From Modestobacter sp. (GTDB taxonomy: Bacteria > Actinomycetota > Actinomycetes > Mycobacteriales > Geodermatophilaceae): a DNA stretch of 35,414 bases. Both the position numbers and the translations under genes were made by a program. The DNA lies in contig JAOPUQ010000453.1 in the NCBI GenBank assembly GCA_025963425.1, forward strand, positions 1-35,414, read 5' to 3'. A model generated the notes under the pieces. The model was not told where the DNA came from. It searched no databases and saw only the letters and a program-made list of their open reading frames with translations. How positions within the stretch are numbered: position 1 is the first letter of the stretch; each line of letters starts with the position of its first letter. This document shows positions 7,818 to 16,115 of this stretch, piece by piece.

Positions 7818-8894
7818 TCAGTTGGTCGACTCGACGAGCGCCAGTGCCTCGTCGTAGACGCTCGGGTCGATGAGGTCCTCGTAGGTCGGGGCCTGCGCCT
7901 CGGTGATCGCGCCGGCGGCCACCTGCTCCTTGACGACGCCCATGAACTTCGCCTCGTCCTCGAGCCCGGAACCCTCGGGCCAGAAGTCGAAGTCGAGGAA
8001 CAGCGCGACGGACTTCTGGGCCACCTCGATCGGCTGGCCGTTGTACTTGGCCGCGATCTCCGCGAAGCGGTCGCTGTTCGCCGGGTCGCGGATGAACTTG
8101 TTGGCCTCGATGTAGGCCGCGGTCATCCGGACGACGGCCTCGCGGTTCTTCGCGAGGTAGTCGTCGGTGACCACCTGCAGGACGTAGTGCGTCTCCGGGT
8201 TCACGTCCTTGACGAGGCTGATGACCTCCTCGACGTTCACGTCGGTGGTCGTCTCGATGAACGCCTCTTCGTCGTAGTGCAGGTTCGCGAGCTTGACCTG
8301 GCCCTGCACGAGGGCCTGGATCACCGGCGGGCCGGCGAAGTTGACGAACTTGACGTCGTCCACGGTGAGGCCGCAGGAGGCGAGCATGGTGACCGTGGAG
8401 TTGTAGCGGGCGCCGCCGGTCTGGTCGACGCCGATGGTCTGGCCCTCGAGGTCCTCGCAGCTGGTGATGTCGGGATCGGTCGAGGCGATGTAGTAGTCGG
8501 GCTTGTCCATCCCGACCACGCCCTTGAGCTCCGCGCCCTGGCCGCTCACGTTGACCAGGCTCGAGGTCGACGTCAGGGCCATGTCGACCTGGCCACCGAT
8601 GACCGCCCGGATCGAGTCCGCCCCGTTGGAGAAGTTCTGCATCGTGACGTCGAGGTTGTACTTGTCGAGCAGGCCCTCCTCCTGGGCCACGAGCATCATG
8701 AGGCTGCCGTAGACGACCGGGGTGCCGGTGGTCCCGAAGGTGAGCGAGATCGGCTCCTGCGAGCCGGCCCCGCCTCCGGATGCGTCGGCGGGGGCGGCTT
8801 CGTCGCCGCCGCCTCCGCAGGCCGTGGCCACGACCGCCACGGCCAGGAGGGAGCCGATGAGGCGGGAACGTCGGGTTATCGGGCGATGAGCCAC
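7818..8894 (-). CDS. ABC transporter substrate-binding lipoprotein, NitT/TauT (NMT1/SsuA-like) type
   Basis: 358 residues from the GTG at 8894, supported by a GGAGGA site five to six bases upstream; the ORF-track start at 10478 is a shadow extension. The N-terminus is a lipoprotein signal: Arg-rich n-region, hydrophobic core, and a lipobox ending in TAC with Cys26, then a Gly/Ala/Ser-rich linker. The mature part begins PISLTFGTTG and has the two-lobed NMT1/SsuA pattern: the GLLDKYNLDV segment, the VIGGQVDMALTS hinge and an ALVQGQVKLANL stretch. It should be anchored to the outer face of the membrane and deliver ligand to the two permeases. It is the first gene of the seven-gene operon, and the divergent SDR gene lies 336 bases away. 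Confidence 0.92.
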   Translation of the reverse strand: MAHRPITRRSRLIGSLLAVAVVATACGGGGDEAAPADASGGGAGSQEPISLTFGTTGTPVVYGSLMMLVAQEEGLLDKYNLDVTMQNFSNGADSIRAVIGGQVDMALTSTSSLVNVSGQGAELKGVVGMDKPDYYIASTDPDITSCEDLEGQTIGVDQTGGARYNSTVTMLASCGLTVDDVKFVNFAGPPVIQALVQGQVKLANLHYDEEAFIETTTDVNVEEVISLVKDVNPETHYVLQVVTDDYLAKNREAVVRMTAAYIEANKFIRDPANSDRFAEIAAKYNGQPIEVAQKSVALFLDFDFWPEGSGLEDEAKFMGVVKEQVAAGAITEAQAPTYEDLIDPSVYDEALALVESTN

Positions 8895-9230
8895 GGATTT
8901 CCTCCGGAGTGGATGCGGGGAACGGGGGCTGACACGGACGGTCAGTCCTCGAGCCGGGAACCCGCTCTGAGGCGGCCCGGGTGCGCCGAGAAAGTTATCG
9001 AGAGTGTGATCTGCGCAACGCTGTGCGTGACGCCAAAATGCATGCGCAGTCTTTGGGGCGGTTCCTAGAGACGCGGCGTCCCCGGGTGTGGGGAACTGGG
9101 CATTCCCCGTGCCCGTGGTCGACGCCGCGAGCCAGCCGGTGGCCGGGTCCGGGAGCAGCGTGACCAGCTGACCGACCGGTGCCTTCCAGGGGCTGGGCGG
9201 TCGGGTGCGGCGACAGCGGAGGAGACGGGT
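8895..9230. promoter_or_regulatory. Divergent promoter region between SBP1 operon and SDR
   Basis: This is 336 bases without a gene. For the minus strand a -10-like GATAAC is visible (plus GTTATC, 8994-8999), but no convincing -35 at standard spacing. Inverted arms CTGCGCA (9011-9017) and TGCGCAG (9043-9049) flank it. A LacI-like core, A-A-CG-C-T, lies at 9017-9022 but lacks the outer TG/CA. Smaller palindromes are GACGC-G-GCGTC (9070-9080) and GGGGAA-N7-TTCCCC (9090-9108). The last 50 bases before the SDR gene contain a GGAGGAG ribosome-binding site. Assignment to specific regulators is not possible. Confidence 0.35.
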
Positions 9231-10016
9231 ATGCACCGGTTGGACGGACAGGTGGCGATCGTCACCGGCGCGGGGACGGGCATCGGCCAGGCCACCGCAG
9301 TGGCGCTCGCCGGCGCCGGCGCCACCGTCGCCGTGGTCGGCCGGCGGGAGGGGCCGCTGGAGGAGACCGTCGCCGCGGTCTCGGCCCGGGGCGGCTCGTC
9401 GTTCGCCGCCCCGGTCGACGTCACCGACGCCGGCGCCGTCGAGGAGCTCCTCGCCGAGGTGACCCGGCGTTGCGGCCGGCTGGACGTGCTGGTCAACAAC
9501 GCCGGGGTCAACGTGCCGCGGCGGGACATGTCCAGCGTGACGGTGGCCGACTGGACCGCGGTGCTCCAGGCCAGCCTGACCGGTACCTTCCTGATGGCCC
9601 ACGCCGCGCTGCCGCTCATGCGCCGTCAGCGCTCCGGCACGATCATCAACGTCTCCTCCATGGCGGGCATGCACGCCAGCGCCCTGACCGGGCCGGCGTA
9701 CAACGCCGCGAAGGCGGGGGTGAACTCGCTGACCGAGTCGCTCAACCTCGGCGAGCGGCGGCACGGCATCCGGTCCTGTGCGATCTGCCCGGGTGAGGTG
9801 TCCACGCCGATCCTCGAGCACCGGCCGGAGCCGCCGACAGCACAGGCGCGGGCGACCATGCTGCAGCCGGAGGACGTCGCGGCGACCGTTCTGTTCGTCG
9901 CCGCGCTGCCACAGCGGGCCACCGTGGAGCTGCTCAGCGTCTTCCCGACCGAGCAGCGCGACTGGACCGCCGAGCTGCGTCAGTCCCGCCCGGACGAGAG
10001 CGTGCCGCGCCCCTGA
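9231..10016 (+). CDS. SDR-family NAD(P)-dependent oxidoreductase
   Basis: 261 residues, the classical SDR length. It has the TGAGTGIG cofactor motif (about residues 13-20), NNAG (about 90-93), a catalytic Ser in NVSSMAG (about 143-149), and the YxxxK pair in YNAAKAG (about 157-163). The C-terminus has the family's CPGEVSTPI loop. The ATG at 9231 follows GGAGGAG at good spacing; two overlapping longer ORFs are shadows. It reduces or oxidises a carbonyl/alcohol on an unidentified substrate, often 3-oxoacyl or sugar-like compounds. It is a monocistronic gene divergent from the SBP1 operon, and its last 37 bases overlap the convergent amidohydrolase gene, which could allow antisense interference. 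Confidence 0.92.
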   Translation: MHRLDGQVAIVTGAGTGIGQATAVALAGAGATVAVVGRREGPLEETVAAVSARGGSSFAAPVDVTDAGAVEELLAEVTRRCGRLDVLVNNAGVNVPRRDMSSVTVADWTAVLQASLTGTFLMAHAALPLMRRQRSGTIINVSSMAGMHASALTGPAYNAAKAGVNSLTESLNLGERRHGIRSCAICPGEVSTPILEHRPEPPTAQARATMLQPEDVAATVLFVAALPQRATVELLSVFPTEQRDWTAELRQSRPDESVPRP

Positions 10017-10867
10017 TCGGCGACCGGCCAGCCGAGCCACGCCAGCACGTTCGCCCCCATCACCGCCTCGACGTCCTCGGCGGAGAGGAAGTCCAGGTCC
10101 TCCCGGAACAACCGGACGAGGTCGGGGTAGCTGCCCCGCAGCCGGGACAGGTCCGATCCCCAGAAGAGCCGTCGCGGCCCGTAGGCGTCGTAGAGCCGGC
10201 GGAGGAACGGGTGCAGCGCCGGGTACGGGTAGGGCTCGGTGCTGTAGCAGGGGGCGGCGGTGACCTTGACCGAGACGTTCTCCAGGCCGCTCAGCGCCAC
10301 CAGGGCATCGATCTCCGGGGCGATCGCCGCATCCGTGACCTGGCCGGTCAGCCCCAGGTGGTCGACCGCCAGGCGCAGTCCCGGACGGGACCGGGCGATG
10401 CGGGCGAGCGCGTCGAGCTGACCCGAGGCCAGCAGCATGACCGGCACCTGCTGCTCCTCGGCGAAGGCCCACAACCACTCCGCCGCCGGGTCGTCGACCC
10501 GCCCGGCGTCCGCGGGCAGGAAGACCAGACGTATGCCGGCGACGACCGGGTCCCGTAGCAGTTCACGGACCGGACCGGGGTCGCCGGTGCGCAGGTCCAC
10601 CCGGGCCATCACCCGGAACGCGTCCGGCGCCTCGGTCGCGCAGGCCACCGCGTAGTCGTTGCGGTACCCCTCGAAGAACGGCGGCACGAGGACCGCGCGG
10701 TCGACGCCCGCGGCGCGCATCTCCCCGAGCAGCGACGGTCCGCTGATCGGTTCGTGCCGGTGCATGGCGAGGGCGCGCTCGGCGCCGCCCGCCGGCCAGG
10801 GCCGGTCCACGGCCTCGGGCAGCCAGACGTGCACCTGGGCGTCCACGACGGGCGCGGGCACCGTCAC
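9980..10867 (-). CDS. Amidohydrolase-2 family metal-dependent hydrolase (TIM barrel)
   Basis: 295 residues from the GTG at 10867, which overlaps the stop of the LLM gene (GTGA, 10864-10867); a second in-frame GTG at 10861 is possible. The N-terminal strand reads VDAQVHVW, the amidohydrolase-2 variant of the metal-binding DxHxH. A second metal His is likely in AVDHLG (about residue 165). The final metal or active-site Asp lies in LFWGSDLS (about 240). A GANVLAWLGW end matches the family's C-terminal Asn-Ala-x-x-(L/F)-(F/L)-G pattern. Relatives decarboxylate or hydrolyse aromatic acids, lactones and amides. Coupling to a flavin monooxygenase gene suggests action on its product. The 3' end overlaps the SDR gene by 37 bases. 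Confidence 0.85.
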   Translation of the reverse strand: MTVPAPVVDAQVHVWLPEAVDRPWPAGGAERALAMHRHEPISGPSLLGEMRAAGVDRAVLVPPFFEGYRNDYAVACATEAPDAFRVMARVDLRTGDPGPVRELLRDPVVAGIRLVFLPADAGRVDDPAAEWLWAFAEEQQVPVMLLASGQLDALARIARSRPGLRLAVDHLGLTGQVTDAAIAPEIDALVALSGLENVSVKVTAAPCYSTEPYPYPALHPFLRRLYDAYGPRRLFWGSDLSRLRGSYPDLVRLFREDLDFLSAEDVEAVMGANVLAWLGWPVADQGRGTLSSGRD

Positions 10868-11883
10868 AGCTCCCGAGCCGTGGGGAGGACCTCGCGGGCG
10901 AACAGGTCGAGCGAGGACATGATCTTCTCGTGCGGCAGTCCGCCCAGGTGCAGGAAGAGCATGACCCGGTCGATGCCCAGTTCCTTGATCGCGCGCAGCC
11001 GGTCGATCACGGTCTCGGGGCTGCCGAACAGCGCGCTGTCCCGCAGGTCGGCGTCGAGGTCGAAGGGGCTGCGCCCGCCCGGGGCCGCGTCGGGGCCGGT
11101 CGCCCGTCGCAGCGTGTCCGCGTAGCCGAGGAAGTCCTTGTACGGGCCCTCGGCCTCCGCCCAGGCCTGCGCGTCGCTCGGCGCCACGTAGGCCGCGCGC
11201 GCCAGGTACGCGCGTGCCCGGCCCGGCCCCTGACCCGCACCGGCCAGCGCCTCCGCGTAACGCTTCATCTGTCCGGCGGTGACGGTCAGCGACGTGCCCT
11301 GGGGGAGCAGCACGCCCCAGTCCTCCGCCGCGCACCGGGCGAGACCGTCCGGGCTGTCGGTCGCCACCCACAGCGGCGGGTGCGGTCGCTGACGAGGGCG
11401 CGGCTGCGGCGCGGCGTCCTCGAAGGACCAGTACGTCCCCGAGTACGACACCGGGCCGTCGGTGGCCCACACCTGCTTGAGGATGTCGAGGGCCTCGGCG
11501 AACCGGTCGTTCTTCTCCGCGATGTCGACGCCGAACCCCCGGAACTCGCCCGGCTGGTATCCCCGTCCGATGCCGAGGTCCAGGCGGCCCCGGCTGAGCT
11601 GGTCGACCGTCGCGGCCGCCTCGGCCAGGCGCAGCGGGTGGTGGAGCGGCAGCACCGAGACGGCCGTGCCGAGTCGCACGTGGCTCGTGCGGGCGGCGAG
11701 GTAGGCCAGGACGGTGAGGCTGTCGGAGACGATGCCGTGCCGGCTGAAGTGATGCTCGGTCAGCCAGACGGAGTCGAACCCCAGCTCGTCGGCGTAGCAG
11801 GCCTGCGTCAGCGCCTGCTCGTACCGGTCCGCCTGGTCGCTGCCTTCCGGCCACTGAACGGAGTGGAACAGTCCGATCTGCAT
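10864..11883 (-). CDS. LLM-class (luciferase-like) flavin-dependent monooxygenase 1
   Basis: 339 residues from the ATG at 11883, chosen because the domain begins at once (MQIGLFHSVQWPEG) and GAGG lies just upstream; the ORF-track extension to 12063 reads through promoter DNA. The TIM-barrel LLM fold is clear: LGFDSVWLTEHHFSRHG (the EHH segment typical of FMN-dependent LuxA-like monooxygenases), a LGTAVSVLPLHHPLRLAEA stretch, and a LDLGIGRGYQPGEFRGFG active-site loop. The C-terminal part has GSPETVIDRLRAIKELGIDRVM, as in the family. FMNH2 would be supplied by a separate reductase, none of which is seen here. It is the first gene of a two-gene unit with the amidohydrolase, divergent from the Liv-type operon. 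Confidence 0.9.
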   Translation of the reverse strand: MQIGLFHSVQWPEGSDQADRYEQALTQACYADELGFDSVWLTEHHFSRHGIVSDSLTVLAYLAARTSHVRLGTAVSVLPLHHPLRLAEAAATVDQLSRGRLDLGIGRGYQPGEFRGFGVDIAEKNDRFAEALDILKQVWATDGPVSYSGTYWSFEDAAPQPRPRQRPHPPLWVATDSPDGLARCAAEDWGVLLPQGTSLTVTAGQMKRYAEALAGAGQGPGRARAYLARAAYVAPSDAQAWAEAEGPYKDFLGYADTLRRATGPDAAPGGRSPFDLDADLRDSALFGSPETVIDRLRAIKELGIDRVMLFLHLGGLPHEKIMSSLDLFAREVLPTAREL

Positions 11884-12102
11884 GCGCGCCTCGACTCTCG
11901 CGGACGGATGTGTCCGGACCGGTCCGGGAGCCCGCTCCCGCGGTCCTCGTCGACCCCGCTGGATACGAGCACGACCGGGGGGTGCGGCAGGTTGTTCGGA
12001 GTCACAACTCGGGAGCCGTCGATTGGGTCGGCGCAACGAGACTCCGGTCACCGCGCCGCTCATAGGGTCCCTTCACCTGATCAACGGTGAGAGGTGTGGT
12101 CC
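11884..12102. promoter_or_regulatory. Divergent promoter region, LLM1 / Liv-type operon
   Basis: This is 219 bases without a gene. It holds a perfect 14-bp palindrome CCGGACCGGTCCGG (11914-11927), a GGGAG-CCCG-CTCCC hairpin (11926-11939), and the TTGT-N8-ACAA site listed separately (11991-12008). Close to the plus-strand gene, TCACC (12073-12077) and GGTGA (12086-12090) form a short inverted repeat around TGATCAAC. No clear -35/-10 pair could be assigned. Confidence 0.4.
11991..12008. promoter_or_regulatory. Candidate operator GTTGT-N8-ACAAC (copy A)
   Basis: GTTGT (11991-11995) and ACAAC (12004-12008) are exact inverted arms eight bases apart, near the middle of a divergent promoter region. 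The same TTGT-N8-ACAA layout recurs in the other large divergent region (22061-22078). AT-rich palindromes are scarce in this GC-rich DNA, so a shared transcription factor is plausible. Confidence 0.45.
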
Positions 12103-13368
12103 ATGCGGGCGAAAGTGAGCCTCTTGGCAGGCGCGGTCCTGTTGCTGACGTCGTGCGGCGGCACGGTCGGCGGTAGCGGGAGCGACGACGGTGGCGGCGG
12201 CGGCGGCGGCTCGACCGAGCCGATCAAGATTGGAGTCATCACCAGCCTGACCGGCGCCTACGTCCAGCTGGGCGAGGACCAGAAGAACGGCGCGGAGCTG
12301 GCCGTGGAGATGCTGGGCGGCAAAGCCGGCGACCGTCCCATCGAGCTGATCGTCCGCGACGACCAGCTGAAGCCCGACGTGGCGCTCCGCGAGGCCCAGT
12401 CCCTCGTCCAGGAGGAGCAGGTCGACTTCCTGACCGGATGCGTGTCGGCGGCGACCACCCTGGCCATGAACCAGATCGCCTCGCAGGCCGGCGTGCCCTA
12501 CCTGGGCACCTGCCAGACCGAACAGCTCAACCGGCCGCCGAACTTCAGCGCGGAGTCCACGTACCACCTGGCACCGACGCCGTCGCAGACCACCAACGGC
12601 GCAGCACCGTTCATCTGCTCGGAGCTGGGCACGAGCGTCTTCCTGCTCCTGCCGGACTACGCCTACGGGCACGAGCAGGAGGCCGGCTACACCACCGCGA
12701 TCGCCGAGCAGTCCGGGTGCCGGGTCGCCGGGAAGGCGTTCTTCCCCCTCGGCACGACCGACTTCAACCCCTTCATCCCCACGATCGAGGGCTCCGGTGC
12801 GGACGCGCTGGTCTTCGGCGGGGTCGGCCGCGACCAGGTCAGCTTCCTGCGTCAGGCGGCACAGTTCGGGCTGACCGACCGGATCCCGACGTTCCTGACC
12901 CTCGAGGACCTCAGCTTCGACCAGGAGCTCGGCCACGACCTGATCGCCGGCACGTGGGCGATGTCCGCCTTCTACTGGAACGTCGACGACGACGGCGTCC
13001 AGAAGTACGTCACGGCCTACCGCGAGGCGTACGGGACCCCGCCGGGTGGCTACGGCGTCTACACCTACAACGCGATCAACGTCATCGCGCAGCAGGTGGC
13101 GAAGGGGAACTCCTCGCCGGAGGACTTCCGCACGGCGGTGGAGGGCCTCGAGGTCACCCTCGGCCAGGGGGACATGGCCATCCGCGAGTGCGACCACCAG
13201 GCCCTCATGCCGATCTACATCCTCAAGGGGCTGTCGGCCGACGAGGCGCAGAGCCGTGGTGACGACCCGGAGTTCGGTCTGCGCGAGGTCGTCCAGACCG
13301 TTCCCGGCACGGAGGAGTACGCCCCCACCTGCGACGAGGTCAAGGCGGAGTTCCAGCGGGTCGGCTGA
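12103..13368 (+). CDS. ABC transporter substrate-binding lipoprotein, branched-chain amino acid/amide (HAAT, LivJ/UrtA-like) type
   Basis: 421 residues from the ATG at 12103; a GTG nine bases earlier is in frame but would place its own ribosome-binding site too close. A lipoprotein signal ends at Cys18 (LLTSC), followed by a Gly/Ser/Asp-rich linker of about 20 residues. The mature protein opens with IKIGVITSLTGAYVQLGED, the hallmark start of type-I periplasmic binding proteins of the HAAT family. GAELAVEMLGG and a FLTGCVSAATTLAM segment follow. Several cysteines (for example GTCQ, FICSE, SGCR, RECD) could form disulfides in the extracellular protein. Its ligand is unknown; relatives bind amino acids, urea, short amides or aromatic acids. 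It leads a six-gene operon. Confidence 0.93.
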   Translation: MRAKVSLLAGAVLLLTSCGGTVGGSGSDDGGGGGGGSTEPIKIGVITSLTGAYVQLGEDQKNGAELAVEMLGGKAGDRPIELIVRDDQLKPDVALREAQSLVQEEQVDFLTGCVSAATTLAMNQIASQAGVPYLGTCQTEQLNRPPNFSAESTYHLAPTPSQTTNGAAPFICSELGTSVFLLLPDYAYGHEQEAGYTTAIAEQSGCRVAGKAFFPLGTTDFNPFIPTIEGSGADALVFGGVGRDQVSFLRQAAQFGLTDRIPTFLTLEDLSFDQELGHDLIAGTWAMSAFYWNVDDDGVQKYVTAYREAYGTPPGGYGVYTYNAINVIAQQVAKGNSSPEDFRTAVEGLEVTLGQGDMAIRECDHQALMPIYILKGLSADEAQSRGDDPEFGLREVVQTVPGTEEYAPTCDEVKAEFQRVG

Positions 13369-13453
13369 GATCTCGACCCGACGGACCCGTCAGCTCGATG
13401 GACCCGGTCGGCACCGTGAACCCGAACGGCCATCACCACGTGGAGAGGCTCGT

Positions 13454-14314
13454 ATGGACCAGCTGATCTCCCAGCTCGTCCTGGGTCTGGTCAGCGGAGC
13501 GTTGCTCGTGCTGCTCGCGCTCGGACTGAACCTGATCTTCGGACTGCTCGAGTTCATCAACTTCTCCCACGGCGCGCTGTACATGGTGGGGGCGTACATC
13601 GCCTCCTACCTGGCGGTCGCGACCGGCACCCTCTGGCTCGCCCTGCTGGTGGTGCCGGTCGTGATGGCCGCGCTGGGCGCGGCACTCGAACGCACGGTCA
13701 TCCGGCCGATGTACGGGCGGGAACAGGTCGACGCGCTGCTGCTGACCTTCGGTCTCACCTACATCCTCATCGAGGGCGTACGGATGATCGCCGGGTCGGG
13801 CGGCCGCCGGGTGGCCGCGCCGGAGATCCTCGCCTTCCAGGTCGACCTCGGGGTGGGGCGCCCGGTTCCGGCGTACCTGCTGTTCGTGGTGGTCGTCGTC
13901 GGGCTGGTGGTGGGCGGCCTCTGGCTGTTCCTGCAGCGCACCAACGTCGGCCTGATCGTTCGGGCGGGCATCCGCGACCACGAGATGATCCGGGCGCTGG
14001 GCGTGCGGTTCGACCGCTACCGCACGCTGGTCTTCGCGATCGGGATCGCGGTGGCCGGCATCGCCGGCGTGCTCACCGGCCCGATCACCGGCGTCTACCC
14101 CGAGATGGGGGCCGACATCCTGATCCTGGCCTTCGTCGTGGTCGTCGTCGGCGGGATGGGCAGCTTCTGGGGGGCGGTGGTCGCCGGCCTGCTCATCGGC
14201 GTCCTCGTCTCGATCACCACGCTCTACGCGAGCATCTACGCCGGCATCGTGCCGTTCGTGCTGATGATCCTCGTGATGACCTTCCGACCGCGCGGCCTGC
14301 TGGGGGCGACATGA
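13454..14314 (+). CDS. Branched-chain amino acid/amide ABC transporter permease, LivH type
   Basis: 286 residues from the ATG at 13454 with a GGAGAGG site upstream; the ORF-track entry from 13046 merges it with a shadow of the binding protein. About eight hydrophobic segments are visible. The family signatures are the N-terminal SGALLVLLALGLNLIFGLLEFINFSHGALYM stretch, which is characteristic of LivH, the cytoplasmic RAGIRDHEMIRALGV loop that docks the ATPase, and the VVVVVGGMGSFWGAVVAGLLIG segment. The last four bases overlap the LivM start (ATGA, 14311-14314). It forms the inner-membrane channel together with the LivM-type protein. Confidence 0.94.
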   Translation: MDQLISQLVLGLVSGALLVLLALGLNLIFGLLEFINFSHGALYMVGAYIASYLAVATGTLWLALLVVPVVMAALGAALERTVIRPMYGREQVDALLLTFGLTYILIEGVRMIAGSGGRRVAAPEILAFQVDLGVGRPVPAYLLFVVVVVGLVVGGLWLFLQRTNVGLIVRAGIRDHEMIRALGVRFDRYRTLVFAIGIAVAGIAGVLTGPITGVYPEMGADILILAFVVVVVGGMGSFWGAVVAGLLIGVLVSITTLYASIYAGIVPFVLMILVMTFRPRGLLGAT

Positions 14315-15372
14315 CCGAGGTCACCGCGGCGAACGCGCCGGACGGCACGCCCACCCGGGGAGGTGCGTCGGCGGTGACCGTCGCCCGGGTCCGGGGGAGG
14401 GGGCCTGCCCGGTGGACCTGGGGCCAGCTCGGTCTCCTCGTCGTGCTCGCCACGGTGGTGCTGTTCACCGTCCCGAACCCCAGCCTGGCCATCGGCATGC
14501 TCATCTACGGCCTCTGGGCCTCGGGGCTCAACCTGCTCGTCGGCTACGGCGGCCTGGTCTCCTTCGGCCACGCGCTGCCCTTCATGTGGGGCGGCTACGC
14601 CGCCGGCCTGGTGCTGCTGAACGTGACCACGAGCGTATGGCTGGCCCTGTTCATGGCTGCGGCAAGCATGGCCCTGCTCTCGCTGGTGGTCGGTGCCGTC
14701 TGCCTGCGGCGCACCGAGGTCTACTTCTCGATGCTCACGCTGGCCTTCGCGCAGCTCGGCTTCTTCATCGCGCTGCAGTGGGACTCGGTGACCGGTGGGG
14801 ACGACGGCCTGGCCGGCATCCCGGTACCGACGTTGTGGCTGCCGGGCACGACGCTGGAGCTGAACTCGCTCCGTGACCCGCTGACGTTCTTCCTGTTCAC
14901 CGCGGTCGTGGTCCTGGTGACCTTCGCCGCCCTGATCCTCTACACCGAGTCCCCCATGGGCCGGGTCCTGCAGGCCATCCGCGAGAACGAGGAGCGGGCC
15001 CGGGGCTGCGGGTACAACACCCGGCTGGTCCAGCTCGTCACCTTCGTCGTCGCCGGCACGGTCGCCGGCCTGGCCGGGGGGCTGTTCGCCATGCTGAACA
15101 ACTTCGTCGGCCTGCAGCCGTACTGGCTGCTGTCGGGCGGGGTCCTGATCATGGTGATCCTCGGCGGGCGTTCGTCCCTCTTCGGGCCCTTCCTCGGAGC
15201 GGTCGTCTACCTCCTGCTCGAGACCACGCTGAGCCAGTACTACGCCTCCTGGCAGCTGTTCGTGGGCGCCATCTTCGTGGTCTGCGTGCTGGCCTTCCCG
15301 CAGGGGCTGTGGGGGCTGGTCATCTCGGCGCGGCCGCGGCGGCTGCTGAGCAAGGTGCGGAGGAGACGGTGA
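14311..15372 (+). CDS. Branched-chain amino acid/amide ABC transporter permease, LivM type
   Basis: 353 residues. A polar N-terminal tail of about 40 residues precedes eight or nine hydrophobic segments. The family core is visible in SGLNLLVGYGGLVSFGHALPFMWGGY, in an AIRENEERARGCGYN cytoplasmic docking loop and in the ATVAGLAGGLFAMLNNFV-like segment. The C-terminal tail is Arg-rich (RPRRLLSKVRRRR), as is common for a cytosolic end. It overlaps both neighbours by four bases (ATGA at its start, GTGA at its end), so LivH, LivM and LivG are translationally coupled and probably made in equal amounts. Confidence 0.94.
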   Translation: MTEVTAANAPDGTPTRGGASAVTVARVRGRGPARWTWGQLGLLVVLATVVLFTVPNPSLAIGMLIYGLWASGLNLLVGYGGLVSFGHALPFMWGGYAAGLVLLNVTTSVWLALFMAAASMALLSLVVGAVCLRRTEVYFSMLTLAFAQLGFFIALQWDSVTGGDDGLAGIPVPTLWLPGTTLELNSLRDPLTFFLFTAVVVLVTFAALILYTESPMGRVLQAIRENEERARGCGYNTRLVQLVTFVVAGTVAGLAGGLFAMLNNFVGLQPYWLLSGGVLIMVILGGRSSLFGPFLGAVVYLLLETTLSQYYASWQLFVGAIFVVCVLAFPQGLWGLVISARPRRLLSKVRRRR

Positions 15373-16115
15373 CCGACCTCATTTTGCGGGCCGAGAACCT
15401 CGACCGGTCCTTCGGCGGCATCCACGCGGTGAACGACGTCTCGCTGGAGATCCCGCGGGGGACCCTGCACGCCATCATCGGCCCCAACGGTTCTGGCAAG
15501 ACGACCCTGTTCAACCTGATCACCGGGCACACCCACCCGAGCTCGGGCCGGGTGGAGTTCGACGGGCAGGACATCACCGGGATGGCGTACGCCAAGGTGG
15601 CGCGCAAGGGGCTGGCGAAGTCCTACCAGATCACCACCGTCTTCCCGCTGCTCACGGTCTTCGAGAACGTCCGGATCGCGGCCCAGGCGGCCGCCCACTC
15701 CTACGTGTTCTGGCGACCGGCCGACGGCATCAAGGCGGTCACCCGGGCCACCGAGGAGGTGCTGGAACGGATCGGGCTGGCCGCCGACCGGGACGTCATC
15801 GCCAGCAACCTCTCGCACGGTGACCAGCGCCGGCTGGACCTCGCCATCGCGCTGGCGACCTCGCCCCGGCTGCTGCTCCTCGACGAGCCGACCGCGGGAA
15901 TGAGCCCGACCGAGACCGCGGCCACGGTGGAGCTCGTCCGTGAGCTGAACCGGGACGTCACCATCCTGATGATCGAGCACAAGATGGACGTCATCTTCGA
16001 CATCGCCACCACCATCACCGTCCTGCACCAGGGCAAGAAGCTGTTCGAGGGGGCCCCGGCCGAGGTGAAGTCGCACCCGTTGGTCCAAGAGGTCTACCTG
16101 ACGGGCAGTCTGTGA
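15369..16115 (+). CDS. Branched-chain amino acid/amide ABC transporter ATPase, LivG type
   Basis: 248 residues from the GTG at 15369, which overlaps the LivM stop and has AGGAG a few bases upstream. Walker A GPNGSGKTT is at about 38-46. The Q-loop region reads KSYQITTVFPLLTVFENV, the expected LivG pattern. The signature is degenerate, LSHGDQRRLDLA, as in other LivG proteins. Walker B is LLLLDEP with the TAGMSPTET D-loop, and the H-loop is in MIEHKMDVIF. It energises the importer as a heterodimer with the next gene product. Its length is slightly short of typical LivG proteins (about 255). Confidence 0.94.
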   Translation: MTDLILRAENLDRSFGGIHAVNDVSLEIPRGTLHAIIGPNGSGKTTLFNLITGHTHPSSGRVEFDGQDITGMAYAKVARKGLAKSYQITTVFPLLTVFENVRIAAQAAAHSYVFWRPADGIKAVTRATEEVLERIGLAADRDVIASNLSHGDQRRLDLAIALATSPRLLLLDEPTAGMSPTETAATVELVRELNRDVTILMIEHKMDVIFDIATTITVLHQGKKLFEGAPAEVKSHPLVQEVYLTGSL

